DNA of 64,000 nucleotides. It comes from Acidobacteriota bacterium. Lineage in GTDB: Bacteria > Acidobacteriota > Blastocatellia > Pyrinomonadales > Pyrinomonadaceae. Location of the stretch: positions 221,943-285,942 of the forward strand of contig JAHBSL010000002.1 in assembly GCA_019639135.1 (NCBI GenBank), written 5' to 3'. The translations under genes were made by a program, and so were the position numbers. Below, one piece after another: positions 52,319 through 61,160 of the stretch (positions are counted from its first letter, which is position 1; each line of letters begins with the position of its first letter). The notes beneath the pieces are model-generated. The model was not told the DNA's origin, made no database searches, and saw only the letters and a list, made by a program, of their open reading frames with translations.

Positions 52319-53350
52319 ATGAGAGCACGTGAGATCGCGGAGATCATCGGCGGACGGCTTTTTGGCAGCGGCGATGTTGAAGTGACCGCGGCGGCCGATA
52401 TCGCCTCCGCCGGTCCGGGCCAGGTCGCGTTCATTCAGGGCGATCCCGGTGATATTGAAATAACGGCCGGCTGCGTCATCGTTGGCGAGGGGTGTGAGGA
52501 GGTAGCCGGAGCGGAGAGCTTTATCGCGGTTCGCAACCCGAAGCTGGCGTTCGCCCGCGTCGCGGCCCGGCTGCACCCGCCCAAGCGACGCGAGCCCGAG
52601 ATACACCCAAGTGCGGTCATCGCTCCGGATGCAGAGATCGGCGAAGGCGTTTTCATCGGAGCCTTTTGCACCGTCGGCGAACGAAGCTCGATCGGTAGCG
52701 GCACACAGCTTCGGGCAGGGGCAAAGGTCGGCGACGGTGTCGCGATCGGAAATGACTGCGTGCTCCATCCGAATGTCTTCGTCGAAGACGGCAGCACGCT
52801 TGGCGATCGTGTGATACTCCATGCCGGAGTCGTGGTCGGAGCCGATGGCTTTGGCTATGTCCGCGACGAAGAAGGCGAATATCAGAAGTTCCCGCAGATC
52901 GGCACCGTGGTGATCGAAAGCGATGTCGAGGTCGGGCCGAATACCTGTATCGACCGCGGAGCTCTCGGCGAAACACGCATCGGAGCAGGGACCAAGATCG
53001 ATAACCTCGTCCAGGTCGGCCATAACGTGCAGATCGGAAAGCGCTGTGTGATCGCCGCCCAGACCGGGATCTCCGGCAGCGTTACGATCGAGGACGATTG
53101 TGTCATCGGCGGCCAGGTCGGCTTCGGCGACCACGTCCGCGTTCAAAGCGGAGCGGTGATCGGTTCGCAGGCCGGCGTGCTGCCGGGAAAGATCGTCCGG
53201 CCCGGAGTTTGGTGGGGAACGCCCATCCAGCCGCTTGACGAATACAAACGACAGAACGCCCACGTAAAGGGCCTTGAACGGCTCAAGAAAGAATTACGAG
53301 ACCTCAAGAAGGCACTCGAGAAAATAAAGGAAGGAAACGAAGATCAATGA
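52319..53350 (+). CDS. lpxD: UDP-3-O-(3-hydroxyacyl)glucosamine N-acyltransferase
   Basis: A 343-residue enzyme of lipid A synthesis, adding the N-linked acyl chain. The N-terminal uridine-binding domain (1-100) is followed by a left-handed hexapeptide beta-helix: IHPSAVIAPDAEIGEGVFIG.. and DNLVQVGHNVQIGKRCVIAA, whose His is the catalytic base. The C-terminal helix (LERLKKELRDLKKALEKIKE) is typical. The stop overlaps the next start by 4 bp. LpxB is encoded convergently one gene away. Confidence 0.95.
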   Translation: MRAREIAEIIGGRLFGSGDVEVTAAADIASAGPGQVAFIQGDPGDIEITAGCVIVGEGCEEVAGAESFIAVRNPKLAFARVAARLHPPKRREPEIHPSAVIAPDAEIGEGVFIGAFCTVGERSSIGSGTQLRAGAKVGDGVAIGNDCVLHPNVFVEDGSTLGDRVILHAGVVVGADGFGYVRDEEGEYQKFPQIGTVVIESDVEVGPNTCIDRGALGETRIGAGTKIDNLVQVGHNVQIGKRCVIAAQTGISGSVTIEDDCVIGGQVGFGDHVRVQSGAVIGSQAGVLPGKIVRPGVWWGTPIQPLDEYKRQNAHVKGLERLKKELRDLKKALEKIKEGNEDQ

Positions 53351-54240
53351 GATCAATTTTGATTACAGCGGCCCTCACCATTTTCGCCGCAACGGCAATT
53401 GGCCAAATACCTCAGGCACCTGCCCAACCCTGTGCCGACACCGATTACGACTGCCAGATAAAACTTTACTCAAAAGCGGTCAAGGATAAGCCGAAAGACG
53501 CAGAGAACCACTATAACCTCGGCGTTGCCTATCAGCTCAAGGGCCAGTTCAAAGAGGCCGTTGCTGCATACGACAATTATCTGGGTGCAAAAATGACCGG
53601 ACAGGCGAACCTCGCCGATGGCTACAACAACCGGGCGATCGCAAACCACAAGCTCGGAAAGAACGAAGCTTCGCTCGCCGATTACAACAAGTCGATCGAG
53701 CTGAATCCGGCGAGTGCCCGGTTCTTCACCAACCGGGGCAATCTTTACAGCGACCTGAAGCGGTTCGATGAAGCTATCGCCGACTACACGAAAGCCATCT
53801 CTTTGGATCCGGCCTATGTTGCCGCCTACGAAGGCCGCGGCATTGCCAACGGAACGAAGCAGGATTTCGCGAAAGCGATCGAGGACCTCTCAAAGGTGAT
53901 CGAGCTGAATCCGGCCGATTCGACCGCATATTACAATCGCGGGGTCTATTACTCGCAGAAGCAGGACTTCCAGATGGCGAAGGTCGATTACACAAAGTAT
54001 ATCGACTCGAACCCAGCCAATAAGATGATGCTAGCGGATTGCTTCCTGAACCGGGCGATCACGAACTATATGCTCAATGATGACGCCGGTGCACTCGCTG
54101 ACCTGACAAAAGCGATCGAGACGAACCCGAAACTCGTCAACGCATATGTCGCCCGTTCGCGTATGTATCGCGAGCAAAACAAGATCCAATTGGCCGAAGC
54201 TGACGAGAAAAAGGTCGCCGAACTTCAGGGCAAGCCTTGA
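53347..54240 (+). CDS. secreted TPR-repeat protein
   Basis: A 297-residue protein with a signal peptide (ILITAALTIFAATAIGQ) and about six TPR units. Clear copies are DAENHYNLGVAYQLKGQFKE, ADGYNNRAIANHKLGKNEAS and STAYYNRGVYYSQKQDFQMA. Its start overlaps the lpxD stop by 4 bp, so it is co-translated with LpxD. A periplasmic scaffold role, perhaps in envelope assembly, is inference from position. It converges on lpxB with no gap. Confidence 0.85.
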   Translation: MRSILITAALTIFAATAIGQIPQAPAQPCADTDYDCQIKLYSKAVKDKPKDAENHYNLGVAYQLKGQFKEAVAAYDNYLGAKMTGQANLADGYNNRAIANHKLGKNEASLADYNKSIELNPASARFFTNRGNLYSDLKRFDEAIADYTKAISLDPAYVAAYEGRGIANGTKQDFAKAIEDLSKVIELNPADSTAYYNRGVYYSQKQDFQMAKVDYTKYIDSNPANKMMLADCFLNRAITNYMLNDDAGALADLTKAIETNPKLVNAYVARSRMYREQNKIQLAEADEKKVAELQGKP

Positions 54241-55407
54241 TCACTTTTCAAGTAGATCTCGAATGGCCGCGGCGGCACGCTTTGCAGCACCGCCGTGGCC
54301 AAGTTTATCTGCCGCAGCCTTTAATTCCTTCCGTACATTTTCATTGACCTCCGGAGAAAGCAAACGGAAAAGCTCCGCCGCAAGGCTTTCCGGGGTAAAG
54401 TCATCCTGGATCAGCTCGGCGGCTAACCGCCGCTCCGCGATCAGGTTGATCAGCCCAAAATGTTCGACCCGGATGAGCGGACGCAGCAGTTTGTAATTGA
54501 TGGCCGACGACTTGTAAACGATCGCCATCGGAGTACCGATGATGCCGGTTTCGAGTGTTGCCGTGCCGCTTGTCACGGCGGCGGCATCTGAAGCGTTCAG
54601 CGCGTTGTAAGTCTCGCCGAAAACCGAACGAATATCTTTCAACACCGCGCGTTCGTTCTCAGCAAGCAGTTTAAGTGCCGCTTCAAGTTCGCTGCGATGC
54701 CGTTCGAAAGCGAAGGCGATGAAGAACTGAATATCGCCATTCTGCCGCAGCATCCGGGCCGCCGTTCGTAAAAGCTCCGGCAATATCCGTACGATCTCCT
54801 TGTGTCTGCTTCCCGGCAAAAGCGCGACGATCGGCCGTTCGGGGTCGAGGCCATTGCGGCGGCAGAACTCCGGCCTTTCCTCGGTCGCGTGAACTTCGCG
54901 AGCAAGCGGATTGCCAACATACTCGACGTGATGGATACCTCGTTCCACATACCAACCTTTCTCAAACGGCAGGATCGTCAGAAGCAGATCGACATAATGC
55001 CGGATCGACCGGATCCTGTAAGCCCGCCACGCCCATATCTGCGGCGAAACGTAATAGACGACGCGAATGCCCTGCTTTTTCAGCGATTTAGCGAGCTTAA
55101 GGTTAAAATCAGGAAAATCGACCAGAATAGCCGCGTCGGGCCGCTCCGCTCGTGCCGCTTCCAGCAGGTTTTTACGAGCCCGAAGGAAGATCGGCAGAGC
55201 CTTTGCGATCTCGATCAGCCCGACGATCGAAAGTTCATCGGACCGAACAACATCGCGAACTCCCGCTTCTCTCATTTTTGGTCCGGCGGCTCCAAAAAAA
55301 TCGGCATCGGGATAAATTTGCCGCAGTTCCTCGACCACGCGCGCCGCGTGACGATCGCCCGAAGCCTCACCGGCGACGATCATGAACTTTCGAGGATGTC
55401 CGGCCAT
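54241..55407 (-). CDS. lpxB: lipid-A-disaccharide synthase
   Basis: About 388 residues from ATG 55407 (MAGHPRKFMIVAGEASGDRH); the frame is open to 55431. This GT19 glycosyltransferase joins UDP-diacylglucosamine and lipid X. IVAGEASGD near the N-terminus, VVYYVSPQIWAWRAYRI, LPGSRHKEI and TSGTATLETGIIGTPMAIVY are the family blocks. It is convergent with the lpxD-TPR pair. Confidence 0.94.
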   Translation of the reverse strand: MAGHPRKFMIVAGEASGDRHAARVVEELRQIYPDADFFGAAGPKMREAGVRDVVRSDELSIVGLIEIAKALPIFLRARKNLLEAARAERPDAAILVDFPDFNLKLAKSLKKQGIRVVYYVSPQIWAWRAYRIRSIRHYVDLLLTILPFEKGWYVERGIHHVEYVGNPLAREVHATEERPEFCRRNGLDPERPIVALLPGSRHKEIVRILPELLRTAARMLRQNGDIQFFIAFAFERHRSELEAALKLLAENERAVLKDIRSVFGETYNALNASDAAAVTSGTATLETGIIGTPMAIVYKSSAINYKLLRPLIRVEHFGLINLIAERRLAAELIQDDFTPESLAAELFRLLSPEVNENVRKELKAAADKLGHGGAAKRAAAAIRDLLEK

Positions 55408-55646
55408 AAAAGCGTTGCCGCCGAGCAGCACTTAGATAGTAATTCAACCCGCGAGTATTTGGAATTACAACCTAAAGCGGCACTTTAAGCATCGAAAACC
55501 CGTTTTAGAAGATTCATGATCGGCTCCGGACGTTTCAACTGCTTGCAGAATGGCCGCCCAGAGCCTAAAATGTGAAGTTTGTTTGTCGATTTTCGTATAG
55601 AGTTATTTACTTTGTTCAGGCGGAAGGCCGCCCGTTGGAGGAGTTA

Positions 55647-58328
55647 GTGAAACTTCGCGTCATTCTTGGCATTTTAAGCCTCTCATTTTTTGCTTTTTAT
55701 TCGGTGATCTCGGGCCAGGTCGATTCGGTCATCGGCCAGTTCACCGATTCTTTTGCTGAATCATTCGCCGGTGGCATTAGTGGTGACGGGCGCTTCATCG
55801 TTTTCGAATCCCGCGGGAACCTGGCGACGGTAAATCCCCGCAATTCAGACGGCAACCGCGAGATCTTTCTTTTCGATTACGCCCAGCGGCAGATCTTTCA
55901 GATCACTGACACAAAGAGCGTCCTTTTCAGCACGAGCCTGAATCCGTCATTTAACAACATTCGCGTTGAGATCGTGAATACACGGCCCGTAATCAGTAAT
56001 GATGGCCGTTGGATCGCATTCAGTTCCAACGCCACGACCTCTACGCCAGGCAATCTCAACGATACGAACCCCGGCAACTTTGATGGAAACTCTTTCACGA
56101 CCCCGACGCCGACTCCTTCACCGACAGCTTCGCCGACCCCGACCCCAAGTCCGACACCGACTCCGCCGTTCAATCCGCTTCAGGAAGACGGCAACCTTGA
56201 GATCTGGCTTTATGAGATTCCTGCGTATGCCCCGGCGGACCTCAGGAGCGGTGACGAGATCCCGTTTGTGGATCTTTCCGGTGGAACGTTCACTTTGGTG
56301 ACCAACACTGATCCGAGCCGTTTCCCGGTTCCCGGAACCTCGACGACCGGGCCATTCGTTGCGGACGATAATCACGATGCAAGCATCAGCGACGACGGAT
56401 CGGTCATAGCTTTCGTTTCGACCCGCGATCTTGTCACCGGGCGAAACAGCTTTCCGGACAATGACAATGACGAGATCTTCACCTACGTTCGATCCGGCGG
56501 CGGCAAGGCTCACGTCGGCGATGTAAAGACGCCGGAAGGCGGAAACCCGGTATGTGTACCCGGAAATGGCGGAACGATCTGCCAGATTACCGAAACGCCT
56601 CGCGGGCCGATCTTCGACCCGATCTATAACAAAAACGTCACTATCTCCGGCGATGGCTCGCGGGTAGTTTTCGCAAGTACCGGCGACAACCCGATCATCG
56701 GAATGACCGGCGGCAACAACCCCTCGACAAGCCGCAATGAAGAGATTTTCATTTCAGATCTGGCCCCGACAGGTGGCCCCGGAACGCTTAAGCGGCAGGT
56801 AACGACGACCACGCCGACCAACCCCGGCGACGTTGTGAATATCCTCGACCTCGGCCGGCGAATGAGCCGCGACGGTAATTTCGTCCTTTTCGACTCATAC
56901 GCCGATCTCGCGAACGAACACAGCGGAGCGAACCAGACGGCTTTCGCGACCTTTCTTTACAACGTATCGACCAATAGTTTCCGCCGTGTTCTGCCGCGAA
57001 GTACTGCTGACAGCGAAGCATTTGGCGGAGACGTGCAGCGATATGGCGGATTTTCGGATTACGGCACTGATGGCGTGGCGCAAACTCTTGTTCTGCAGAC
57101 AAGGATGAACATCGCTCCGAACGGTACGATCCCTACAAACGAGGACGACGGCCTGAACCCGATCGACGACCGGCCGGTGCAGATCTACCGTTATCCGATC
57201 AATGTTCCGGCAAATAACGCTATTTTTACGCGGATGAGCAAGTTCCCGATCTCTCAATCGTTCCTTGCCTCGACGCAGCCGATTCCGAGCAATACTTCAA
57301 ATCGGATAACGTTCAATCTTGCCCTTACCGAATTGGGGGGCGGCAACGTTGATGGTAATTCCGAGGTCTATTACCTCTATCTTCCGGACAAGGTTGGGGA
57401 AAGCGCCGCGAACTTCAACTTCGCGACCGGGGCGACCCGACGTCCTGTAATACCTGAGCCGGTTCCCTCGCCGAGTCCAACGGCAACGCCGACACCAACG
57501 CCGACACCGACGCCGACACCAACGCCGACACCAACGCCGACACCAACGCCGACACCAACGCCAAGTCCGAGTCCGACTGGAAGCCCGACGCCTACTCCGA
57601 GCCCAACTCCGGTTACACCTAACGCAGTTGTCGGGTTATCCCCAGGGATCCTTGCTTATGTAAATTACAATGCATCTTTCGATCGTCCTGTGATAGCTCG
57701 TACAGCCGTGGGGTCACTTAACCGGATGCCTCAATTGCCTATCGAGTTGAGCGGCGTCACTGTAACTATCGGAGGTGCGGCCGCGGGCATAAAATCGGTT
57801 AGCCAAAGGCAGCTCTTGATCGTAGTCCCAAAAGGGCTTGCGTCTTCGACCTCCGGTCGAGAACATCCTCTCGTGATCAACAACAATGGAGTGGTTTACC
57901 GCGGCACGGTAGTACTCGTTACAGCGCAGCCAGATGTGTTCGCATTCGACAATATTGGCCCCGGCGGGCGTGCGAACGTCAGGAACGTGACGAACCGGGT
58001 CCATACCTTCGAACCTTTCGGTGTAAGGACAGTTCAAATTCGAGGCGGGAAACTTGTGCCTTCAAGGTTGAGAATTTACCTTACCGGAGCTACCGGTGCC
58101 CCACAATCGCTTTTGAACATTCGAATCGGCTTTAACCCACAAACCTCTGCTACCATTCTGACGGACGCCGTGCCGGTAGAACCGGGCATTCAACGGATAG
58201 ATTTCTTGGTCCCGCCCGATCTGGCTGGTCGTTCGGATCAGGTAGTCACAATTAGCGTTATCGATTTAAGTGGAAACATCTTTTCTTCCCGGCTCGCCGA
58301 TACCGCTCCGCGGATAAGTTTTTACTAA
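55647..58328 (+). CDS. large secreted protein: beta-propeller-like N-terminus, Pro-Thr linkers, Solibacter-type C-terminal domain
   Basis: About 893 residues from GTG 55647, chosen for GGAGGAG 4-10 bp upstream; the frame is open from 55572. A signal peptide ([16 protein letters not shown]) precedes repeated blades with [10 protein letters not shown] and [10 protein letters not shown], i.e. WD40-like/TolB-type motifs, to about residue 600. A short Pro-Thr linker interrupts near 155-175 and a long one lies near 610-660. The last 220 residues ([20 protein letters not shown] then LLIVVPKGL) match the C-terminal domain common in Solibacter-type secreted proteins. Function unknown, surface location likely. 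Confidence 0.8.
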   Translation: MKLRVILGILSLSFFAFYSVISGQVDSVIGQFTDSFAESFAGGISGDGRFIVFESRGNLATVNPRNSDGNREIFLFDYAQRQIFQITDTKSVLFSTSLNPSFNNIRVEIVNTRPVISNDGRWIAFSSNATTSTPGNLNDTNPGNFDGNSFTTPTPTPSPTASPTPTPSPTPTPPFNPLQEDGNLEIWLYEIPAYAPADLRSGDEIPFVDLSGGTFTLVTNTDPSRFPVPGTSTTGPFVADDNHDASISDDGSVIAFVSTRDLVTGRNSFPDNDNDEIFTYVRSGGGKAHVGDVKTPEGGNPVCVPGNGGTICQITETPRGPIFDPIYNKNVTISGDGSRVVFASTGDNPIIGMTGGNNPSTSRNEEIFISDLAPTGGPGTLKRQVTTTTPTNPGDVVNILDLGRRMSRDGNFVLFDSYADLANEHSGANQTAFATFLYNVSTNSFRRVLPRSTADSEAFGGDVQRYGGFSDYGTDGVAQTLVLQTRMNIAPNGTIPTNEDDGLNPIDDRPVQIYRYPINVPANNAIFTRMSKFPISQSFLASTQPIPSNTSNRITFNLALTELGGGNVDGNSEVYYLYLPDKVGESAANFNFATGATRRPVIPEPVPSPSPTATPTPTPTPTPTPTPTPTPTPTPTPTPSPSPTGSPTPTPSPTPVTPNAVVGLSPGILAYVNYNASFDRPVIARTAVGSLNRMPQLPIELSGVTVTIGGAAAGIKSVSQRQLLIVVPKGLASSTSGREHPLVINNNGVVYRGTVVLVTAQPDVFAFDNIGPGGRANVRNVTNRVHTFEPFGVRTVQIRGGKLVPSRLRIYLTGATGAPQSLLNIRIGFNPQTSATILTDAVPVEPGIQRIDFLVPPDLAGRSDQVVTISVIDLSGNIFSSRLADTAPRISFY
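57486..57561. repeat. tandem 12-bp repeat coding for a Thr-Pro linker
   Basis: The unit GCCGACACCAAC is repeated about six times with rare A/G changes, giving an alternating T-P stretch. Such tracts vary in copy number by slippage. Confidence 0.85.
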
Positions 58329-58350
58329 ATTCCTGAGCTTTGAGACCTTG

Positions 58351-58385
58351 AAAAAGGACGGCCTTTGAAAGGGCTGTCCTTTTTT
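58351..58385 (+). terminator. Rho-independent terminator
   Basis: AAAAAGGACGGCC pairs with GGGCTGTCCTTTTT, loop TTTGAAA, followed by T-rich DNA. It ends the large secreted-protein gene. The remaining 58386-58581 should hold the ilvE promoter; no clear boxes. Confidence 0.9.
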
Positions 58386-58581
58386 CTTTACTTTTACGAC
58401 TTCCTTTGAAAGGTAATAACCCCGAGTTATTGTCCGATAACTTTTTGTGATGTTTGCCATTCCGGGGGCGATAAATTAAACTAAATATTGCGGATGAACC
58501 TTTCGAGCCTCACAGATCATCCGTCCGATCGCGGCCCCGGCCGCCCAAAATTCATACCAATATAGGAGCAATTTTTAATAC

Positions 58582-59574
58582 ATGGCAGGAAAAGACGTAG
58601 CTACAATGAAGATCGCAGGAAAGGTTTGGAAGAACGGTGAACTGATCGATTGGGACGATGCCCGCATCCATGTGATGTCGCATGTGGTCAACTATGGCTC
58701 AAGCGTTTTTGAAGGCATTCGCTGCTACAACACCACCAAGGGCTCGGCGGTGTTTCGTCTTACGGAGCACATGCAGCGGCTGCTCAATTCGGCCAAGATA
58801 TACCGGATGGACCAGAAATTCGGCCGACAGGAGCTTTGCGACGCCGCAACCGAACTCATCCGCATCAGCGAGCTCGATGAATGCTACATCCGTCCGGTCA
58901 TTTTCCGAAGCCTCGATGAGGCAAAGCCCGCATTTGGCGTTAACCCGTTCCCGAATCCGGTCGATACCTACATCGCCGCCTGGCAGTGGGGCAAGTATCT
59001 CGGCGAGGAAGCCCTTGAGAACGGCATCGATGTTTGCGTCTCAAGCTGGACCCGCATCACGTCGAATTCAATGCCGGCGATGGCTAAGGCCGGTGCGAAT
59101 TATATGAATTCGCAGCTTATCAAAATGGAGGCACTGCTTGGCGGATTCTCCGAGGGCATTGCCCTTGATGACCGCGGCTACGTCTCGGAAGGCTCGGGCG
59201 AGAATCTTTTCCTCGTAAATGGCGGCAAGCTGATCACGCCTCCGCTCGGCGCTTCGATCCTTCCCGGCATCACCCGCGATTCGGTCATCCAGATCGCCCG
59301 CGAACTCGGCATCGAGGTGGTCGAGACGACCATTCAGCGAGCCGCCCTTTACCTTGCAGATGAACTTTTCTTTACCGGCACGGCGGCCGAGATCACGCCC
59401 ATCCGTTCGGTTGACCGCATCACGGTCGGCTCCGGAAAGCGTGGTGAGATCACCGCCAAGCTGCAGGAAGAGTTCTTTAAGGTCATCATGGCCGAACGCC
59501 CGGCCCCGTTCGGTGCCGATTGGCTGACGTTCGTTCACGACACCGAAGAAAAAAAAACAGCATCGGCTAACTGA
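58582..59574 (+). CDS. ilvE: branched-chain amino acid aminotransferase
   Basis: A 330-residue class IV PLP enzyme. [20 protein letters not shown] is the N-terminal substrate block, the PLP Lys is in [18 protein letters not shown] near residue 169, and [13 protein letters not shown] and [16 protein letters not shown] are the cofactor-binding signatures. It makes Val, Leu and Ile from their 2-oxo acids. ATG 58582 is used; a second ATG at 58606 (MKIAGKVWK) fits the family start equally well. A terminator follows. Confidence 0.93.
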   Translation: MAGKDVATMKIAGKVWKNGELIDWDDARIHVMSHVVNYGSSVFEGIRCYNTTKGSAVFRLTEHMQRLLNSAKIYRMDQKFGRQELCDAATELIRISELDECYIRPVIFRSLDEAKPAFGVNPFPNPVDTYIAAWQWGKYLGEEALENGIDVCVSSWTRITSNSMPAMAKAGANYMNSQLIKMEALLGGFSEGIALDDRGYVSEGSGENLFLVNGGKLITPPLGASILPGITRDSVIQIARELGIEVVETTIQRAALYLADELFFTGTAAEITPIRSVDRITVGSGKRGEITAKLQEEFFKVIMAERPAPFGADWLTFVHDTEEKKTASAN

Positions 59575-59594
59575 TAGTTAGTCACACGTTTTCG

Positions 59595-59639
59595 GCCCCG
59601 CTGCGGAGTGTGAGAAACTCTCCGAGCGGGGCTTTTCTT
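59595..59639 (+). terminator. terminator of ilvE ending at the next start codon
   Basis: GCCCCGCT-CGGAG pairs with CTCCG-AGCGGGGC, followed by TTTTCTT. The next gene's ATG is base 59640, directly after the T-run, so that gene would start on readthrough or from a promoter inside the hairpin. Confidence 0.85.
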
Positions 59640-61160
59640 ATGCCGGAAGACACACAGCAACCAACCATTAGGCCCGTCTTGCTTGAAGCCGTGGTGTTCC
59701 TCTGTGGTGCCCTAGTGATGTCCTATGAGATCGTCGGGGCGAGGATCGTGGCTCCGTATCTCGGTTCCTCGACATATATTTGGACGAGTCTGATCGGCGT
59801 TATCCTCGGAGCTTTGAGCTTGGGTTATTGGCTCGGCGGGCGGATTGCCGACCGGCGACCGCAGCTTCGCGTGCTTTCCGCCGCGATCTTCATCGCCGGC
59901 GGGCTCGTTTCGCTGACCATCCTCGTCAAAAGCGTCTTCCTTGGCTCGATCGCCCGCTCGACACTCCCGCTGGAGCTTCTCGCCCTTTTAGCATCTCTAA
60001 CGCTCTTCGCACCGGCAAGCGTCGCCCTAGGGTTCGTGATTCCCTACGCAACAAAGCTGCGGCTCGTCTCGCTCAGCGATACTGGTCGAACGGTCGGCCG
60101 GCTTTATGCCCTCTCGACGCTCGGCAGCATTTTCGGTACCTTTGCGGCGGGCTTCTTCCTTATCCCGTTCGTCGGTTCGACCCGTACGCTGTATCTGATA
60201 GCAGGAGCTCTTTTCGGACTTGCGCTTCTGATCTCGCCGGTCATCGCCGAGCGAAGGAATATCACCGCACTTATCCTTTTTGCCTTTGCTGTCGGCGGGT
60301 CGGAACTTGAGGCGGCATATCTTCGTTCCGTCGGGGTCGTTGAATTCGATAGCGAGTACAACCGAATTCGAATCCTCGAGACGAAAGACAGCCGCACCGG
60401 CAAGGCGATGACGGCGATGGTCATTGATCCCTTTGCGATCCAATCGGCAAAGTTCCTCGACAGCGATGAACTCGTTCTTGAATACACGAAATTCTTTCGC
60501 CTCGTCCGCCACTATAGGCCGGATCACCGGACGGCGCTGATGATCGGCGGTGCGGGGTATTCCTTTCCGCAGGAACTTCTTCGCGAGCATCCCGCCGCGA
60601 CGATCGACGTCGTCGAGATCGACCCGGCAATGACCGCAGCCGCAAACGAGCATTTCGGTTTGCAGACCGATCCGCGGCTTCGTATTTTTCATGAAGACGG
60701 CCGAAGGTTCATCAACCAAGCACCGGCCGAGAGCTACGACGCCATCTTTATCGACGCCTTCGGGACGCTCTTCTCCGTTCCGTTTCATCTGACGACCGTT
60801 GAGGCGGTTGGCGAGATCGAGCGGCTGCTTGCGGACGATGGCGTGGTCATCGTCAACATCGGTTCGGCCCTCGACGGCCCCGCCGATGGCTTCCTTGCCA
60901 CGACGCTCGCTACCTATCGGTCGGCGTTTCCGTTCGTTGAGGCATTCAAAGTAGATGGTGAGTTGGAGGCGGGAAAAGTGCAGAACTTCATCATCGTCGC
61001 CCGCAAGGCCGAACCGGAACTCCCGGCAGAGCCGCACCCGCAGGCCAAGCCATTGCTTGCAAACAAACTAAAGAGCGAAAAGATACGAGCCGGGCAGATC
61101 TTGACAGACGAACTTGCTCCGGTCGAATTCTTTGCCTCGCGAGCCGCACGCTATCGCTAA
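59640..61160 (+). CDS. fused membrane/spermidine synthase-like protein
   Basis: About 506 residues from ATG 59640. Residues 1-215 hold six or seven membrane segments (SYEIVGARIVAPYLGSSTYI and LGVILGALSLGYWLGGRIAD are the typical start). Residues about 240-480 form a spermidine-synthase-type SAM-binding domain: IGGAGYSFPQ, TIDVVEIDPAMTAAANEHFG, DGRRFI and YDAIFIDAFGT. The aminopropyl-transfer reaction is plausible but unproven for these fusions. The stop overlaps that of lptD (opposite strand) by 4 bp. Confidence 0.85.
   Translation: MPEDTQQPTIRPVLLEAVVFLCGALVMSYEIVGARIVAPYLGSSTYIWTSLIGVILGALSLGYWLGGRIADRRPQLRVLSAAIFIAGGLVSLTILVKSVFLGSIARSTLPLELLALLASLTLFAPASVALGFVIPYATKLRLVSLSDTGRTVGRLYALSTLGSIFGTFAAGFFLIPFVGSTRTLYLIAGALFGLALLISPVIAERRNITALILFAFAVGGSELEAAYLRSVGVVEFDSEYNRIRILETKDSRTGKAMTAMVIDPFAIQSAKFLDSDELVLEYTKFFRLVRHYRPDHRTALMIGGAGYSFPQELLREHPAATIDVVEIDPAMTAAANEHFGLQTDPRLRIFHEDGRRFINQAPAESYDAIFIDAFGTLFSVPFHLTTVEAVGEIERLLADDGVVIVNIGSALDGPADGFLATTLATYRSAFPFVEAFKVDGELEAGKVQNFIIVARKAEPELPAEPHPQAKPLLANKLKSEKIRAGQILTDELAPVEFFASRAARYR

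Noticed and set aside
57486..57561. Possible CRISPR-like array
   Set aside because: Unit is only 12 bp, contiguous, without spacers, and codes for a Thr-Pro linker within an open gene.
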